NCBI GenBank assembly: GCA_963422565.1
Contig: OY730228.1
Span: forward strand, 2,108,001 to 2,172,000
Reading direction: 5' to 3'
Length of the DNA: 64,000 bases
From: G963422565 sp963422565
GTDB lineage: Bacteria > Pseudomonadota > Alphaproteobacteria > MPNO01
Shown: piece after piece, positions 1 to 8,440 of the stretch
Layout of the letters: each line of letters opens with the position of its first letter
How positions within the stretch are numbered: position 1 is the first letter of the stretch
Translations under genes and position numbers: made by a program
The notes under the pieces: model-generated
Seen by the model: only the letters and a program-made list of their open reading frames with translations
Told to the model about the DNA's origin: nothing
The model's database searches: none

Positions 1-1
1 C

Positions 2-103
2 GCCGCGCAGGAAGCGAAGCTCGCCGGCGCCGGCGCGGCGCTCGCCGAGACCAACGCCGGGGCGGTCCGGCGCGCGCTCGACCTGCTGGCGGGGCGGCGA
101 TGA
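2..103 (+). CDS. C-terminal end of an FdrA/AllF-family protein (truncated by window edge)
   Basis: Only the last 33 codons are inside the window, and the frame closes with TGA at 101-103. The visible residues (QEAKLAGAGAALAETNAG, then a leucine-rich end) line up with the C-terminus of the complete FdrA protein at 57510-59054 (QVARLAEAGITVASSNAE). That match is why I assign it to this family. FdrA/AllF is one of the proteins of oxamate carbamoyltransferase in E. coli. The stop overlaps the ATG of the next gene (ATGA), so the two are probably translationally coupled. With so little sequence, the family is well supported but the specificity is not. Confidence 0.6.
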   Translation, partial: AAQEAKLAGAGAALAETNAGAVRRALDLLAGRR

Positions 104-1551
104 CGGCCGGGCGCAGGCCGCTCGCCGCGCCGCGGACGATATTCAATCTCGGCATCGGCGGGTTCGCCGATGCGGCCGCGGTCGCGGGCGGCGCGGTCGT
201 CGAGATCGACTGGCGCCCGCCGGCGGACGGCGACCGGGAGGCCGGGCGCCGGCTCGCGGGCCTGATCGCCGACCCGGCCGTCGAGGCCGCGAACGAGACC
301 GCTTTCGCGCGCTATCTCGCCGCCGAGCCGGCGCTGACCGGTGTCGGAAAGGCTCGCGATGTCGTCCCGGGGATGGAGCCCCGCATGCTCCTCCATGCCG
401 GCCCGCCGATCGCCTGGGAGGAGATGTGCGGCCCGATGCGGGGGGCGGCGACGGGCGCCGTCCTGCTCGAGGGCTGGGCGGCGGACCCGGACGCGGCGCG
501 GGCGCTGCTGGCGGGCGGCGGGGTGCGCTTTGCGCCCTGCCACCATCATGACGCGGTCGGGCCGATGGCCGGGATCGTCAGCCCGTCGATGCCGATATGG
601 ATCGTCGAGAACGGCGCCGGAGGCAACCGCGCCTTCGCCGGCTTCAACGAGGGGCTCGGCAAGGCGCTCCGCTTCGGGGCGTTCGACGCCGCCGTGCGCG
701 ACAGGCTGCGCTGGATGCGCGATCGGCTCGCCGCGATCCTGCGGCGGACGCTGGAGAGGCACGGCCCGCTGCCGCTCAAGCCGCTGATCGCCCAGGCGCT
801 CCATATGGGCGACGAGGTCCACAACCGGAACGCCGCGGCGACCGCCATCCTCGTCAAGCGGCTGCTGCCTTCGGCGCTGCGGATCGGCGCTGCGGCGGAC
901 GATTTGGCCGAAGCCTTCGAATTCATCGCCGGCAACGACCATTTCTTCATCAACATCTCCATGGCCGCGGCCAAGGCGATGCTCGATGCCGCGTCCGGCG
1001 TGCCCCATGCGAGCCTCGTCACCGCGATGGCGCGCAACGGCGCCGCGTTCGGGATCCGGACCAGCGGCACCGGGGCGCGCTGGTTCACCGCCGAGGCGCC
1101 GGTCGTAGACGGGCTCTACTTCCCGGGCTATTCGCGGGCCGACGCGGCGCGCGACATCGGCGACAGCGCGATCACCGAGACCGCCGGGCTCGGCGGGTTC
1201 GCGATGGCGGCGGCGCCCGCGATCGCACGCTTCGTCGGCGGCCGGCCCGCCGACGCGCTCGCCGCGACCCGGACGATGCGCCGCATCACGATCGGCGAGA
1301 ACCCCGCCTTCACGATCCCGATCCTCGACTTTGCGCCGGTCCCGGCGGGGATCGACGCGCGCCGGGTCGTCGATACCGGTCTGCAGCCGGTCGTCAATAC
1401 CGGAATCGCCCATCGGGAGCCCGGGGTCGGCCAGATCGGCGCCGGTATCACGCACGCGCCGCTCGCCTGCTTCGCCAAGGCGGTCTCCGCGCTCTATCTT
1501 GATCTCCGACGCGTATCCGGATCGCGCGCCGCCGGGAGGTCTGCAGGATGA
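100..1551 (+). CDS. DUF1116 protein (AllG/YlbE-like), with N-terminal small domain fused
   Basis: This 483-residue protein has the DUF1116 pattern: HAGPPIAWEEMCGPMRG near residue 100, LLEGWAADPDAA, FNEGLGKALRFG, and NTGIAHREPGVGQIGAGI near the C-terminus. E. coli AllG (formerly YlbE) of this family is a subunit of oxamate carbamoyltransferase. Here the first ~50 residues (TIFNLGIGGFADAAAV...VEIDWRPPADGD) match the separate 61-residue ORF at 60319-60504 (INIGLEGFSETLAS...VQVDWRPPGGGD). A two-gene arrangement at the right of the window is therefore one gene here. It starts on the stop of the FdrA-like gene and overlaps the next start by 4 nt. The partner and neighbours suggest a carbamoyl-transfer reaction, but the acceptor is unknown, because this copy sits with glutathione reductase and ring-cleavage genes rather than with carbamate kinase. 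Confidence 0.8.
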   Translation: MTAGRRPLAAPRTIFNLGIGGFADAAAVAGGAVVEIDWRPPADGDREAGRRLAGLIADPAVEAANETAFARYLAAEPALTGVGKARDVVPGMEPRMLLHAGPPIAWEEMCGPMRGAATGAVLLEGWAADPDAARALLAGGGVRFAPCHHHDAVGPMAGIVSPSMPIWIVENGAGGNRAFAGFNEGLGKALRFGAFDAAVRDRLRWMRDRLAAILRRTLERHGPLPLKPLIAQALHMGDEVHNRNAAATAILVKRLLPSALRIGAAADDLAEAFEFIAGNDHFFINISMAAAKAMLDAASGVPHASLVTAMARNGAAFGIRTSGTGARWFTAEAPVVDGLYFPGYSRADAARDIGDSAITETAGLGGFAMAAAPAIARFVGGRPADALAATRTMRRITIGENPAFTIPILDFAPVPAGIDARRVVDTGLQPVVNTGIAHREPGVGQIGAGITHAPLACFAKAVSALYLDLRRVSGSRAAGRSAG

Positions 1552-2900
1552 GCTACGACTACGATCTGTTCGTCATCGGCGCCGGTTCGGGCGGCGTCCG
1601 CGCCGCCCGCATGTCGGCGGCCTACGGCGCCCGGGTGGCGATCGCCGAAGAGCGTTTTCTGGGCGGCACCTGCGTCAATGTCGGCTGCATCCCGAAAAAG
1701 CTCTTCGCCTACGGCGCCCATTATCGCGAGGACGCCGAGGACGCCGCCGCCTTCGGCTGGGACTTCGCCGCGCCGAGGCTGGACTGGCCCGCTCTCATCG
1801 CCAACAAGGACAGGGAGATCGCCCGGCTCAACGACATCTATCGCGGCCTGCTCGAAGGGAACGGCGTGCGCATCCTCGAGGCCAGGGCAAGGCTCCTGGA
1901 TGCCCACCGGATCGCCGTCGGCGGCGAGACCGTGACCGCGGAGACCGTGCTGATCGCCACCGGAGGCCGGCCCGTGCGCGTCCCGGTGCCCGGGATCGAA
2001 CATGCGATCGTCTCCGACGACGCGTTCTACCTGCCCCGGCGACCCGATCGGGTGGCGATCGTCGGCGGCGGCTATATCGCGGTCGAGTTCGCCGGCATCT
2101 TCAACGGCTACGGCGCGGAGGTCACCCTGCTCTACCGGGGCCCCCTGTTCATGCGCGGCTTCGACATGGACGTCCGCACCCGTCTCGCCGCGGAGATGGC
2201 GAAGAGAGGGGTGACCCTGCGCTGGAATGCCGAGATCGCGCGGATCGACCGGAACGGCGGCGGGCTCGCGGCGACGCTCGAGGACGGTTCGGTGCTGACC
2301 GCCGACCAGGTGATGTACGCCGTCGGCCGGAGCCCGAACGCCGCCGATATGGGCGTCGAGGAGGTCGGGGTCGCGCAGCGCCGCAACGGCGCCATCGTCG
2401 TCGACGACCGGTTCCGGACCAGCGTCCCCGACATCTACGCGATCGGCGACGTGACCGACCGGATCCAGCTCACCCCGGTGGCCATCGCCGAGGCGATGGT
2501 TCTCTCCGCCAATCTCTATGACGGCAAGGATCTGCGGATGGACTATGCCGACGTGCCCAGCGCGGTCTTCTCGACGCCCAATATCGGCAGCGTCGGGCTG
2601 ACCGAGGAGCAGGCCCGCGAACGCTTCGGCGCGATCGACGTCTACCGCGCGGCGTTCAGGCCACTGCGCCACACGATGACCCTCAGGGACGAGCGCACGA
2701 TGATGAAGCTCCTCGTCGCGCGCGGCTCGGATCGGGTGGTCGGCTGCCATATGGTCGGCCCGGACGCCGGCGAGATCGTCCAGGGGCTGGCCGTCGCGCT
2801 CAAATGCGGGGCGACCAAGGCGCAGTTCGACGCGACGCTCGGCATCCACCCGACCGCCGCCGAGGAATTCGTTACCATGCGCAGCCCGGCCGCCGCGTAG
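1548..2900 (+). CDS. gor: Glutathione-disulfide reductase (pyridine nucleotide-disulfide oxidoreductase)
   Basis: The 450-residue product has the usual length and order for this family: an FAD-binding GAGSGG at residues 11-16, the redox-active GGTCVNVGCIPKK with Cys42 and Cys47, a second nucleotide-binding GGGYIAVEFAG near 170, an FAD-contact GDV near 300, and the C-terminal HPTAAEE His-Glu pair. GGTCVNVGC favours glutathione reductase over lipoamide dehydrogenase. The enzyme regenerates cytosolic GSH using NADPH. ATG at 1548 overlaps the stop of the upstream DUF1116 gene and has a GGGAGG site just upstream. Its place at the head of a ring-cleavage and import cluster suggests protection from reactive catabolites, which is inference. 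Confidence 0.9.
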   Translation: MSYDYDLFVIGAGSGGVRAARMSAAYGARVAIAEERFLGGTCVNVGCIPKKLFAYGAHYREDAEDAAAFGWDFAAPRLDWPALIANKDREIARLNDIYRGLLEGNGVRILEARARLLDAHRIAVGGETVTAETVLIATGGRPVRVPVPGIEHAIVSDDAFYLPRRPDRVAIVGGGYIAVEFAGIFNGYGAEVTLLYRGPLFMRGFDMDVRTRLAAEMAKRGVTLRWNAEIARIDRNGGGLAATLEDGSVLTADQVMYAVGRSPNAADMGVEEVGVAQRRNGAIVVDDRFRTSVPDIYAIGDVTDRIQLTPVAIAEAMVLSANLYDGKDLRMDYADVPSAVFSTPNIGSVGLTEEQARERFGAIDVYRAAFRPLRHTMTLRDERTMMKLLVARGSDRVVGCHMVGPDAGEIVQGLAVALKCGATKAQFDATLGIHPTAAEEFVTMRSPAAA

Positions 2901-2997
2901 ATGCGCGCGGCGCAAGCGGCCGCCGGCTTGTCCGGCGGCGGCGAATGGCGCAAGACTCCCCATCGGTCGACCGCGGGGAGCATGGCGGAGGAACGCG

Positions 2998-3903
2998 ATG
3001 GCGAACGGACGCATCCTGGCCGGGTTTCTGGCCCCGCACCCGCCGCATCTGGTCTATGGCGAGAACCCGCCGCAGAACGAGCCGCGCTCTCAGGGCGGCT
3101 GGGAACAGCTTCGCTGGGCCTACGAGCGGGCGCGGCGCAGCCTGGACGCGCTCGCGCCGGATGTGCTGCTGGTCCACTCGCCGCATTGGATCACCCAGCT
3201 CGGCCATCACTTCCTCGGCGTGCGCAACCTGTCGGGGAAGTCGGTCGATCCGATCTTCCCCAACCTGTTCCGCTACAGCTTCTCGCTCGAGGTGGACGTG
3301 GAGCTCGCCGAGGCCTGCTGCGCGCGGGCGGCCGACAAGGGCCTCGTCGCCAGGATGATGCGCAACCCGAACTTCCGGGTCGACTACGGCACCATCACGA
3401 CGCTGCACATGATCCGGCCGCAATGGGACATCCCGGTCGTCGGGCTATCGGCCAACAACTCGCCCTACTATCTCAGCACCGAGGAGGGCCTCGACGAGAT
3501 GGACCTGCTCGGAAAGGCGACCCGCGAGGCGATCGCGGAGACCGGGCGCCGGGCGGTGCTGCTCGCCTCGAACACCCTCAGCCACTGGCATTTCCACGAG
3601 GAGCCCGACCTTCCCGAGGACATGACCCAGGAACGGCCGGCGAGTCGGCGCGGCTATGAATGGGACATGCGCATCATCGACCTGCTCCGCCGGGGAAAGA
3701 CCGGCGAGGTCTTCGCGCTGCTGCCCCGGTTCATCGACGAGGCGTTCGCCGAAGTGAAGTCGGGCGCGTTCACCTGGATGTTCGCCGCAATGGGATATCC
3801 CGATCTGCCGGGCGAGCTGCACGGCTACGGCACCGTCATCGGGACCGGGAACGCCGTCATGGAATGGAACCTCGTCGAGGCGGGGGAGGCGCGCGCCGCG
3901 TGA
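2998..3903 (+). CDS. Class III extradiol dioxygenase, catalytic beta subunit (2-aminophenol 1,6-dioxygenase type)
   Basis: This 301-residue protein has the LigB fold pattern. The likely Fe(II) ligands are His14 (APHPPH), His63 (HSPHW) and Glu252 (FAEVKSG). Tyr130 and His196 (LSHWHF) sit where the active-site Tyr and acid-base His are expected. These positions are one residue off those I recall for the Comamonas 2-aminophenol 1,6-dioxygenase beta subunit (13, 62, 251; 129, 195), a striking agreement although from memory. The enzyme would open an aromatic ring next to an OH/NH2 or OH/OH pair. ATG 2998 has a GGAGGAA site. It shares a GTGA overlap with the alpha-like gene downstream, consistent with an alpha-beta complex. 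The exact substrate is not readable from sequence. Confidence 0.85.
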   Translation: MANGRILAGFLAPHPPHLVYGENPPQNEPRSQGGWEQLRWAYERARRSLDALAPDVLLVHSPHWITQLGHHFLGVRNLSGKSVDPIFPNLFRYSFSLEVDVELAEACCARAADKGLVARMMRNPNFRVDYGTITTLHMIRPQWDIPVVGLSANNSPYYLSTEEGLDEMDLLGKATREAIAETGRRAVLLASNTLSHWHFHEEPDLPEDMTQERPASRRGYEWDMRIIDLLRRGKTGEVFALLPRFIDEAFAEVKSGAFTWMFAAMGYPDLPGELHGYGTVIGTGNAVMEWNLVEAGEARAA

Positions 3904-4712
3904 CCGTCGTCGCCGCCTTTCTGGTGCCGGGCTCGCCGCTCCCCTGGCTGCGGCGGGGCAACCCGCCCTGGAGCGAGATCGCTGCCGGCTACGAGAAGGC
4001 CGCGCGCGCCGTGGCCGCCGCCCGCCCGGACGCGATCCTGGTCTACTCGACGCAGTGGATGGCGGTGCTCGACGCGCTGTGGCAGACGCGGCCCCGGATC
4101 AGCGGGCTGCATGTCGACGAGAACTGGTACGCGCTCGGCGACCTCGCCTACGACATCGCGATCGACAGGCCGCTCGCCGAGGCCTGCATCGAGGGCTGCC
4201 GGAGCATCGGTCTGCGGGCCAAGGGCGTCGACTATGACGGGTTTCCGATCGACACCGGCACCATCGTCGCCAACAACTTCCTCAACCCGGAGGGGCGTAT
4301 TCCCCTGGTGCTGGCGGCCAACAACCTTTATCACGACTTCCAGACCACGCGGGACATCGCGGCCATGGCGGCGGCCAAGTCGACCGGGCAGGGCAAGAAG
4401 ATCGCCGCGGTCGGCGTCGGCGGGCTCTCCGGCTCCGCGTTCCGCCGCGAGATCGACATCGCCGCGGACCGCATCGCCGGGCGGGAGGAGGACGACTGGA
4501 ACCGCCGAATGCTCGGGTTGATGGAGAAGGGCGAGACCGCCGAGGTCGAGCGGCTGTGCCCGGACTACGCCGCCGCCGCGAAGGTCGACATGGGCTTCAA
4601 GCATTACGCCTGGGTCCTCGGCGCGATGGGCGGGCGGTACTACGGCGCCCGCGTCCACGCCTACGGTCCCAGCTACGGCGCCGGGGCGGCCGTGGTGGAG
4701 TTTCGCCCGTAA
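3900..4712 (+). CDS. Class III extradiol dioxygenase, non-catalytic alpha-like subunit
   Basis: This 270-residue LigB-superfamily protein aligns with the preceding beta subunit but lacks both metal-binding histidines. The region of His14 reads FLVPGSPLPWL and that of His63 reads VYSTQWM, so it should not bind iron. This is the known state of the alpha subunit of 2-aminophenol 1,6-dioxygenases. Other markers are GLHVDENWY, DYDGFPIDTGT, ANNLYHD and AVGVGGLSGSAFRRE. The GTG start at 3900 overlaps the beta-subunit stop. A close homologue (roughly 60% identical by eye) is fused inside the 8437-11469 gene. Its role is likely structural or regulatory in a heteromeric ring-cleavage enzyme. Confidence 0.8.
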   Translation: MTVVAAFLVPGSPLPWLRRGNPPWSEIAAGYEKAARAVAAARPDAILVYSTQWMAVLDALWQTRPRISGLHVDENWYALGDLAYDIAIDRPLAEACIEGCRSIGLRAKGVDYDGFPIDTGTIVANNFLNPEGRIPLVLAANNLYHDFQTTRDIAAMAAAKSTGQGKKIAAVGVGGLSGSAFRREIDIAADRIAGREEDDWNRRMLGLMEKGETAEVERLCPDYAAAAKVDMGFKHYAWVLGAMGGRYYGARVHAYGPSYGAGAAVVEFRP

Positions 4713-4743
4713 CCCGTTGGAACCAACGAGAGGAGACGGCCTC

Positions 4744-5994
4744 GTGAGAACATCAGCGATCTTCGCCGCCGTCGGAGCCGCGGCGCTCGTCTGTCTGGAT
4801 GGCGCCGCCGGCTGGGCGGCGTGCAGCGTCAAGGTCGGGCGCGTGGTCCCCATCACCGGACCGTTGCTCGACATGGGGCGCGAGACCCCCTGGCTCGACC
4901 ACAACAAGGTCGATCCGATCAACCGGGCCGGCGGCCTCCGGGTCGGCGGCGAGATGTGCCGGATCGAATTCAAGATCTTCGATTCGAAGGGCACGATGGC
5001 CGGCTCCGGCGAAGCGGCGACCCGCGCGATCCTCGACGACAAGGTCGATGTCGTCTTCGCCCAGGGCACGCCCGACACCACCAATGCGCCGGCGGATCTC
5101 TGCGAACGCTACAAAGTGCCCTGCATCACCTCGAACACGCCGATCGAGCCCTGGCTCTACGGGCCGGACGGGAAACCGAAGGAGTACAGATACGCCTACC
5201 ATTTCTTCTTCGCCGTCCCCGACCTCGTGGCCAACCATATCGGGATGATCAAGGCGCTCCCCGGCGGGTTCAACGGCAGCATCGGCTATCTGTATCCCAA
5301 CGACCCCGACGGCGTCGTATTCGCCAGGCTCTTCGACCCCGCGTTCAAGAAGGAGGGCTGGAAACCGGTCGATACCGGCCGCTTCGAGCAGGGCCTGCCG
5401 GACTTCTCCGCGATCATCAACAAGTTCAAGCGCGGGCGGGTCCAGGTGGTCACCGGCGTCCTGGCGCCGCCGGACCTGCAGAACTATCTCCAGCAGGCGG
5501 CCCAGGCGGGGTTCAAACCGCGCATGTATGTCATCGACAAGGCGACCGGCTATCCCGAGGCGATGAGGGCGCTCGGTCGCCACGGCATCGACATCCTGAG
5601 CGTCAATTTCTGGTCGCCGGCCTATCCCGGCGCGTCGAAATACGGCGGCTATGACGGCCAGGGTCTCGTCGATCGCTACGAGAGCGCCAACGAGGGCAAG
5701 TACTACTCGCCACCGCTCGCCTATACCGATGCCTCCTACGACGTGCTGTTCGACGCGCTCCAGCGCGCCGGCACCACCGACCGGGCGGCTCTGCTCGCGG
5801 CGCTCGCGAAGACCGATCTCGACACCGTCGTCGGCCGGGTCAGGTTCAACGACCTGCATTACTCGGTCCAGCCGCTCGGAGGGGCGCAGTGGCGGGTCGA
5901 CGACGAGACCGGGCGCTGGGTGAAGGACAATGTCTACAACGCGGTCTACCCAGACGTGAGGAAGACCGCGGAGATGCGCCTCTATCAGCGCTGA
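4744..5994 (+). CDS. ABC transporter periplasmic substrate-binding protein (branched-chain amino-acid/LivK type)
   Basis: I place the start at GTG 4744 (product ~416 aa) because GAGAGGAG lies just upstream and the product then begins with a clean signal peptide: VRTSAIF, a hydrophobic alanine-rich core, then GWAACS. An upstream in-frame ATG at 4717 would put polar residues before the signal. The mature part begins KVGRVVPITGPLLDMGRETP, typical of type-I periplasmic binding proteins (Peripla_BP_6). Homologues bind amino acids, amides, urea or aromatic acids. It leads livGFHM-type genes in the same direction, so it should deliver substrate to that importer. The ring-cleavage genes upstream hint at an aromatic ligand, which is inference. 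Confidence 0.85.
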   Translation: MRTSAIFAAVGAAALVCLDGAAGWAACSVKVGRVVPITGPLLDMGRETPWLDHNKVDPINRAGGLRVGGEMCRIEFKIFDSKGTMAGSGEAATRAILDDKVDVVFAQGTPDTTNAPADLCERYKVPCITSNTPIEPWLYGPDGKPKEYRYAYHFFFAVPDLVANHIGMIKALPGGFNGSIGYLYPNDPDGVVFARLFDPAFKKEGWKPVDTGRFEQGLPDFSAIINKFKRGRVQVVTGVLAPPDLQNYLQQAAQAGFKPRMYVIDKATGYPEAMRALGRHGIDILSVNFWSPAYPGASKYGGYDGQGLVDRYESANEGKYYSPPLAYTDASYDVLFDALQRAGTTDRAALLAALAKTDLDTVVGRVRFNDLHYSVQPLGGAQWRVDDETGRWVKDNVYNAVYPDVRKTAEMRLYQR

Positions 5995-6002
5995 GCGCGG
6001 CC

Positions 6003-6057
6003 GCCCCGCCCGCCGGCGCGCATCCGACCCCGGAGCGGAACCGCCGGCGGGCGGGGC
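6003..6057 (+). promoter_or_regulatory. 15-bp perfect inverted repeat overlapping the livG translation start region
   Basis: Positions 6003-6017 and 6043-6057 are exact reverse complements (GCCCCGCCCGCCGGC and its partner) with a 25-nt loop. The 3' arm ends one base before the livG ATG at 6059, so in mRNA it would bury the ribosome-binding region. It has no T-tract, so it is not a standard terminator. Such hairpins after a binding-protein gene commonly stabilise the upstream message and lower expression of the membrane and ATPase genes. Confidence 0.6.
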
Positions 6058-6058
6058 G

Positions 6059-6772
6059 ATGGCGCTTCTCGAAGTCGAGGGGCTCTGCAAGTCGTTCGGC
6101 GCCATCCGGGTCGCCGACCATATCGGCTTCGCCGTCGAGCCCGGCGAGATCCTCGGCGTCATCGGCCCCAACGGCGCCGGCAAGACATCTCTGTTCGGCC
6201 TTCTCGCCGGCAGCCTCGCCGTCGACGCCGGGACCATCCTGTTCGACGGGCGCGACATCACCCGGCTGCCCGCCCACCAACGCGCCCGCGAAGGCCTGGC
6301 GCGCACCTATCAGGTCCCGCGCCCGTTCGGCCATATGACGGTGTTCGACAATCTGCGGGTGGCGGCCTCGTTCGGCGCCGGGATGGAGGCGGGCGACGCC
6401 GAGGACTGGGCCGAGCGGGTGCTGGCGGCCACCGGGCTGAGGTCCGAGCGCGGGACCCTGGCTGGCCGGCTGCCGCTTCTCATGCGCAAGCGCCACGAGC
6501 TCGCCCGCGCCCTCGCCACCCGGCCCCGGCTGCTGCTGATCGACGAGGTCGCGGCGGGGCTGACCGACGCCGAGGTCACCGAGTTCGTCCAGCTGGTCCG
6601 CAGCATCCGCGACTCGGCGGTGACCGTGATCTGGATCGAGCATGTGATGAAGACCATGCTGACGGCGACCGACCGTCTGCTCGCCCTCGACGGGGGGCGG
6701 CTCCTGGCGAGCGGCGCCCCGCAGGACGTCCTCAACGCCCCGGAGGTGCGCCGTGTCTATCTTGGCGTCTGA
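6059..6772 (+). CDS. ABC transporter ATP-binding protein, LivG type (degenerate signature motif)
   Basis: A 237-residue ATPase with Walker A GPNGAGKT (36-43), Q-loop in ARTYQVPRPF, Walker B LLLIDE near 158-163, and the switch His in WIEHVM. It is shorter than typical LivG (~255 aa). The ABC signature, normally LSxGxQ, reads RLPLLMRKRHELARAL near residues 137-152, so the LSGGQ core is missing. This one half-site may be weak, with turnover carried by the partner LivF, which keeps MSGGEQQ. It lies after the hairpin, and its end overlaps the LivF start by 20 nt. It couples ATP hydrolysis to import by LivH and the LivM fusion. Confidence 0.85.
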   Translation: MALLEVEGLCKSFGAIRVADHIGFAVEPGEILGVIGPNGAGKTSLFGLLAGSLAVDAGTILFDGRDITRLPAHQRAREGLARTYQVPRPFGHMTVFDNLRVAASFGAGMEAGDAEDWAERVLAATGLRSERGTLAGRLPLLMRKRHELARALATRPRLLLIDEVAAGLTDAEVTEFVQLVRSIRDSAVTVIWIEHVMKTMLTATDRLLALDGGRLLASGAPQDVLNAPEVRRVYLGV

Positions 6773-7523
6773 GGGTGAGGGCGCACTCCTCCGGCTTTCC
6801 GGCCTCACGGCCCATTACGGCGAGCTGCGCGCCCTGGCCAACGTCACCTTCGAGGTCGCGCGCGGCCAGATCCTGTCGATCATCGGCGCCAACGGCGCCG
6901 GCAAATCGACGCTGCTGAAGTCGATCATGGGCATGATGAACCGCGGCCGCACCGCCCGCGTCACCGGGCGGATCGAGTTCCGCGGCCGGCGCATCGACGC
7001 GCTGCCGACGGACCGGATCGTCAACGCCGGGCTGAGCATGGTCCCCGAGGGCCGCCGGCTGTTCGCCAGCCTCACGGTCGAGGAGAACCTTCTGGCGGGG
7101 GCGTATCTGCCGCGCTGCCGCGCCGGTCTCCGGGACCGCATCGACGAGCTGTTCGCCCTGTTCCCGAGGCTCGCCGAGCGGCGCGGACAGATCGTCTCCC
7201 GGATGTCGGGTGGCGAGCAGCAGATGGTCGCCATCGGCCGCGCCCTGATGTCGGATCCCGAGCTCGTCCTGTTCGACGAGCTGTCGCTCGGCCTCGCGCC
7301 CTTGGTCGTGGACGACATCTACGAGAAGGTCCGGGCGATCCACGACCGGGGCGTCACCTCGATCGTCGTCGAGCAGGACGTGAAGCGCGCCCTGTCGATC
7401 GCCGACCGCGTATTCGTGATGCTGGAGGGCGCGCTGGTCCTCGAGGGCGCGCCCGACGCGCTCTCGGAGGAGGCGGTGACGGCCGCCTATTTCGGCTCCG
7501 ACGTCGGAGCCGCCGGCGCATGA
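6753..7523 (+). CDS. ABC transporter ATP-binding protein, LivF type
   Basis: A 256-residue ATPase starting at GTG 6753, with CGGAGG about 6 nt upstream inside the end of livG. The motifs are canonical: Walker A GANGAGKS (45-52), Q-loop SMVPEGRRLF typical of LivF, signature RMSGGEQQMVAIGRAL, Walker B LVLFDELSLGLAP, and a C-terminal switch position in VVEQDV, where LivF proteins usually have Gln or His. It overlaps livG by 20 nt and livH by 4 nt, so the subunits are probably translationally coupled. It should form a heterodimer with the LivG-type ATPase at the cytoplasmic face of the importer. Confidence 0.9.
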   Translation: MSILASEGEGALLRLSGLTAHYGELRALANVTFEVARGQILSIIGANGAGKSTLLKSIMGMMNRGRTARVTGRIEFRGRRIDALPTDRIVNAGLSMVPEGRRLFASLTVEENLLAGAYLPRCRAGLRDRIDELFALFPRLAERRGQIVSRMSGGEQQMVAIGRALMSDPELVLFDELSLGLAPLVVDDIYEKVRAIHDRGVTSIVVEQDVKRALSIADRVFVMLEGALVLEGAPDALSEEAVTAAYFGSDVGAAGA

Positions 7524-8440
7524 GCGACGAAGACCTCTACTGGGGCGTCATCGACGTCGTCAACGGCGTCCTGTCGGGCACCATGCTGGGCGGGTACTAC
7601 GCCATCGTCAGCCTCGGGCTGGCGCTGATGTTCGGCGTCATGCGGCTGGTCAATCTGGCCCATGGCGACCTGCTGATCGTCGCCGCCTATCTCGCCGCCG
7701 TGCTGAGCCAATATCTGGGGTTCCCGCCCTTCGCGGCGCTGGCCGCGGTGATCCCGATCATGTTCGGGATCGGCTATGCGTTGCAGCGCTACCTCCTTCA
7801 GGGCGTGTCGGTGCAGGCGATGGAGGAGCGCGGCCTGTCGGCGGGCCACGGGATGATGTCGCCGATCCTGGTGACGTTCGGCCTGTCGATCGTGATCGCC
7901 CATGCCCTGCTCGGGATCTTCGCCTCCGACGCGATGGCGATCCCGAACGCGCTCTCCTTCTCCGCCATTCGGCTCAGCGAGGACCTCAGCGTCTCGACTC
8001 TGCGCTTCGTCTTCTTCTGCATCGCGGTCGCCGTCCTCGTCGCCATCCATCTGTTCCTGCGCCGGACCCATGCCGGGCGCGCCATCCGCGCCGCCTCCGA
8101 CGATTCGGAGATCGCGCCGTTGATGGGCATCCGCACCGCCGACGTCCACGCGATAGCGAGCGGCATCTCGCTCGCCGTCGCCGGGATCGCCGGCGTCGCC
8201 ATCGGCATGTCGCGCACCTTCCAGCCGTTCGACGGGCCGCAATTCCTGCTGATCGCCTTCGGCGTGGTCATCGTCGGCGGGATGGGGTCGATGGCGGGTG
8301 CCCTCGTCGGCGGCGTGCTGATCGGCATCACCCAGGTCCTGGCGGGAACCTATTTCGGACCGTCGGCGCAGCTCGTCGCCGGATACATGCTGATCCTGCT
8401 GGTGCTCGCGGTCCGCCCGCAAGGGCTGTTCTCGCGGTGA
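7520..8440 (+). CDS. ABC transporter permease, LivH type
   Basis: A 306-residue inner-membrane permease of the branched-chain amino-acid transport family. The N-terminal part has the family pattern GGYYAIVSLGLALMFGVMR followed by LVNLAHGDLL. The C-terminal part has GVVIVGGMGSMAGALVGG, the cytoplasmic coupling loop that contacts the ATPases. About eight hydrophobic segments are visible. ATG 7520 overlaps the livF stop (ATGA), and its own stop overlaps the GTG of the LivM fusion (GTGA). With LivM it would form the translocation pore. Substrate is not predictable from the permease alone. Confidence 0.9.
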   Translation: MSDEDLYWGVIDVVNGVLSGTMLGGYYAIVSLGLALMFGVMRLVNLAHGDLLIVAAYLAAVLSQYLGFPPFAALAAVIPIMFGIGYALQRYLLQGVSVQAMEERGLSAGHGMMSPILVTFGLSIVIAHALLGIFASDAMAIPNALSFSAIRLSEDLSVSTLRFVFFCIAVAVLVAIHLFLRRTHAGRAIRAASDDSEIAPLMGIRTADVHAIASGISLAVAGIAGVAIGMSRTFQPFDGPQFLLIAFGVVIVGGMGSMAGALVGGVLIGITQVLAGTYFGPSAQLVAGYMLILLVLAVRPQGLFSR

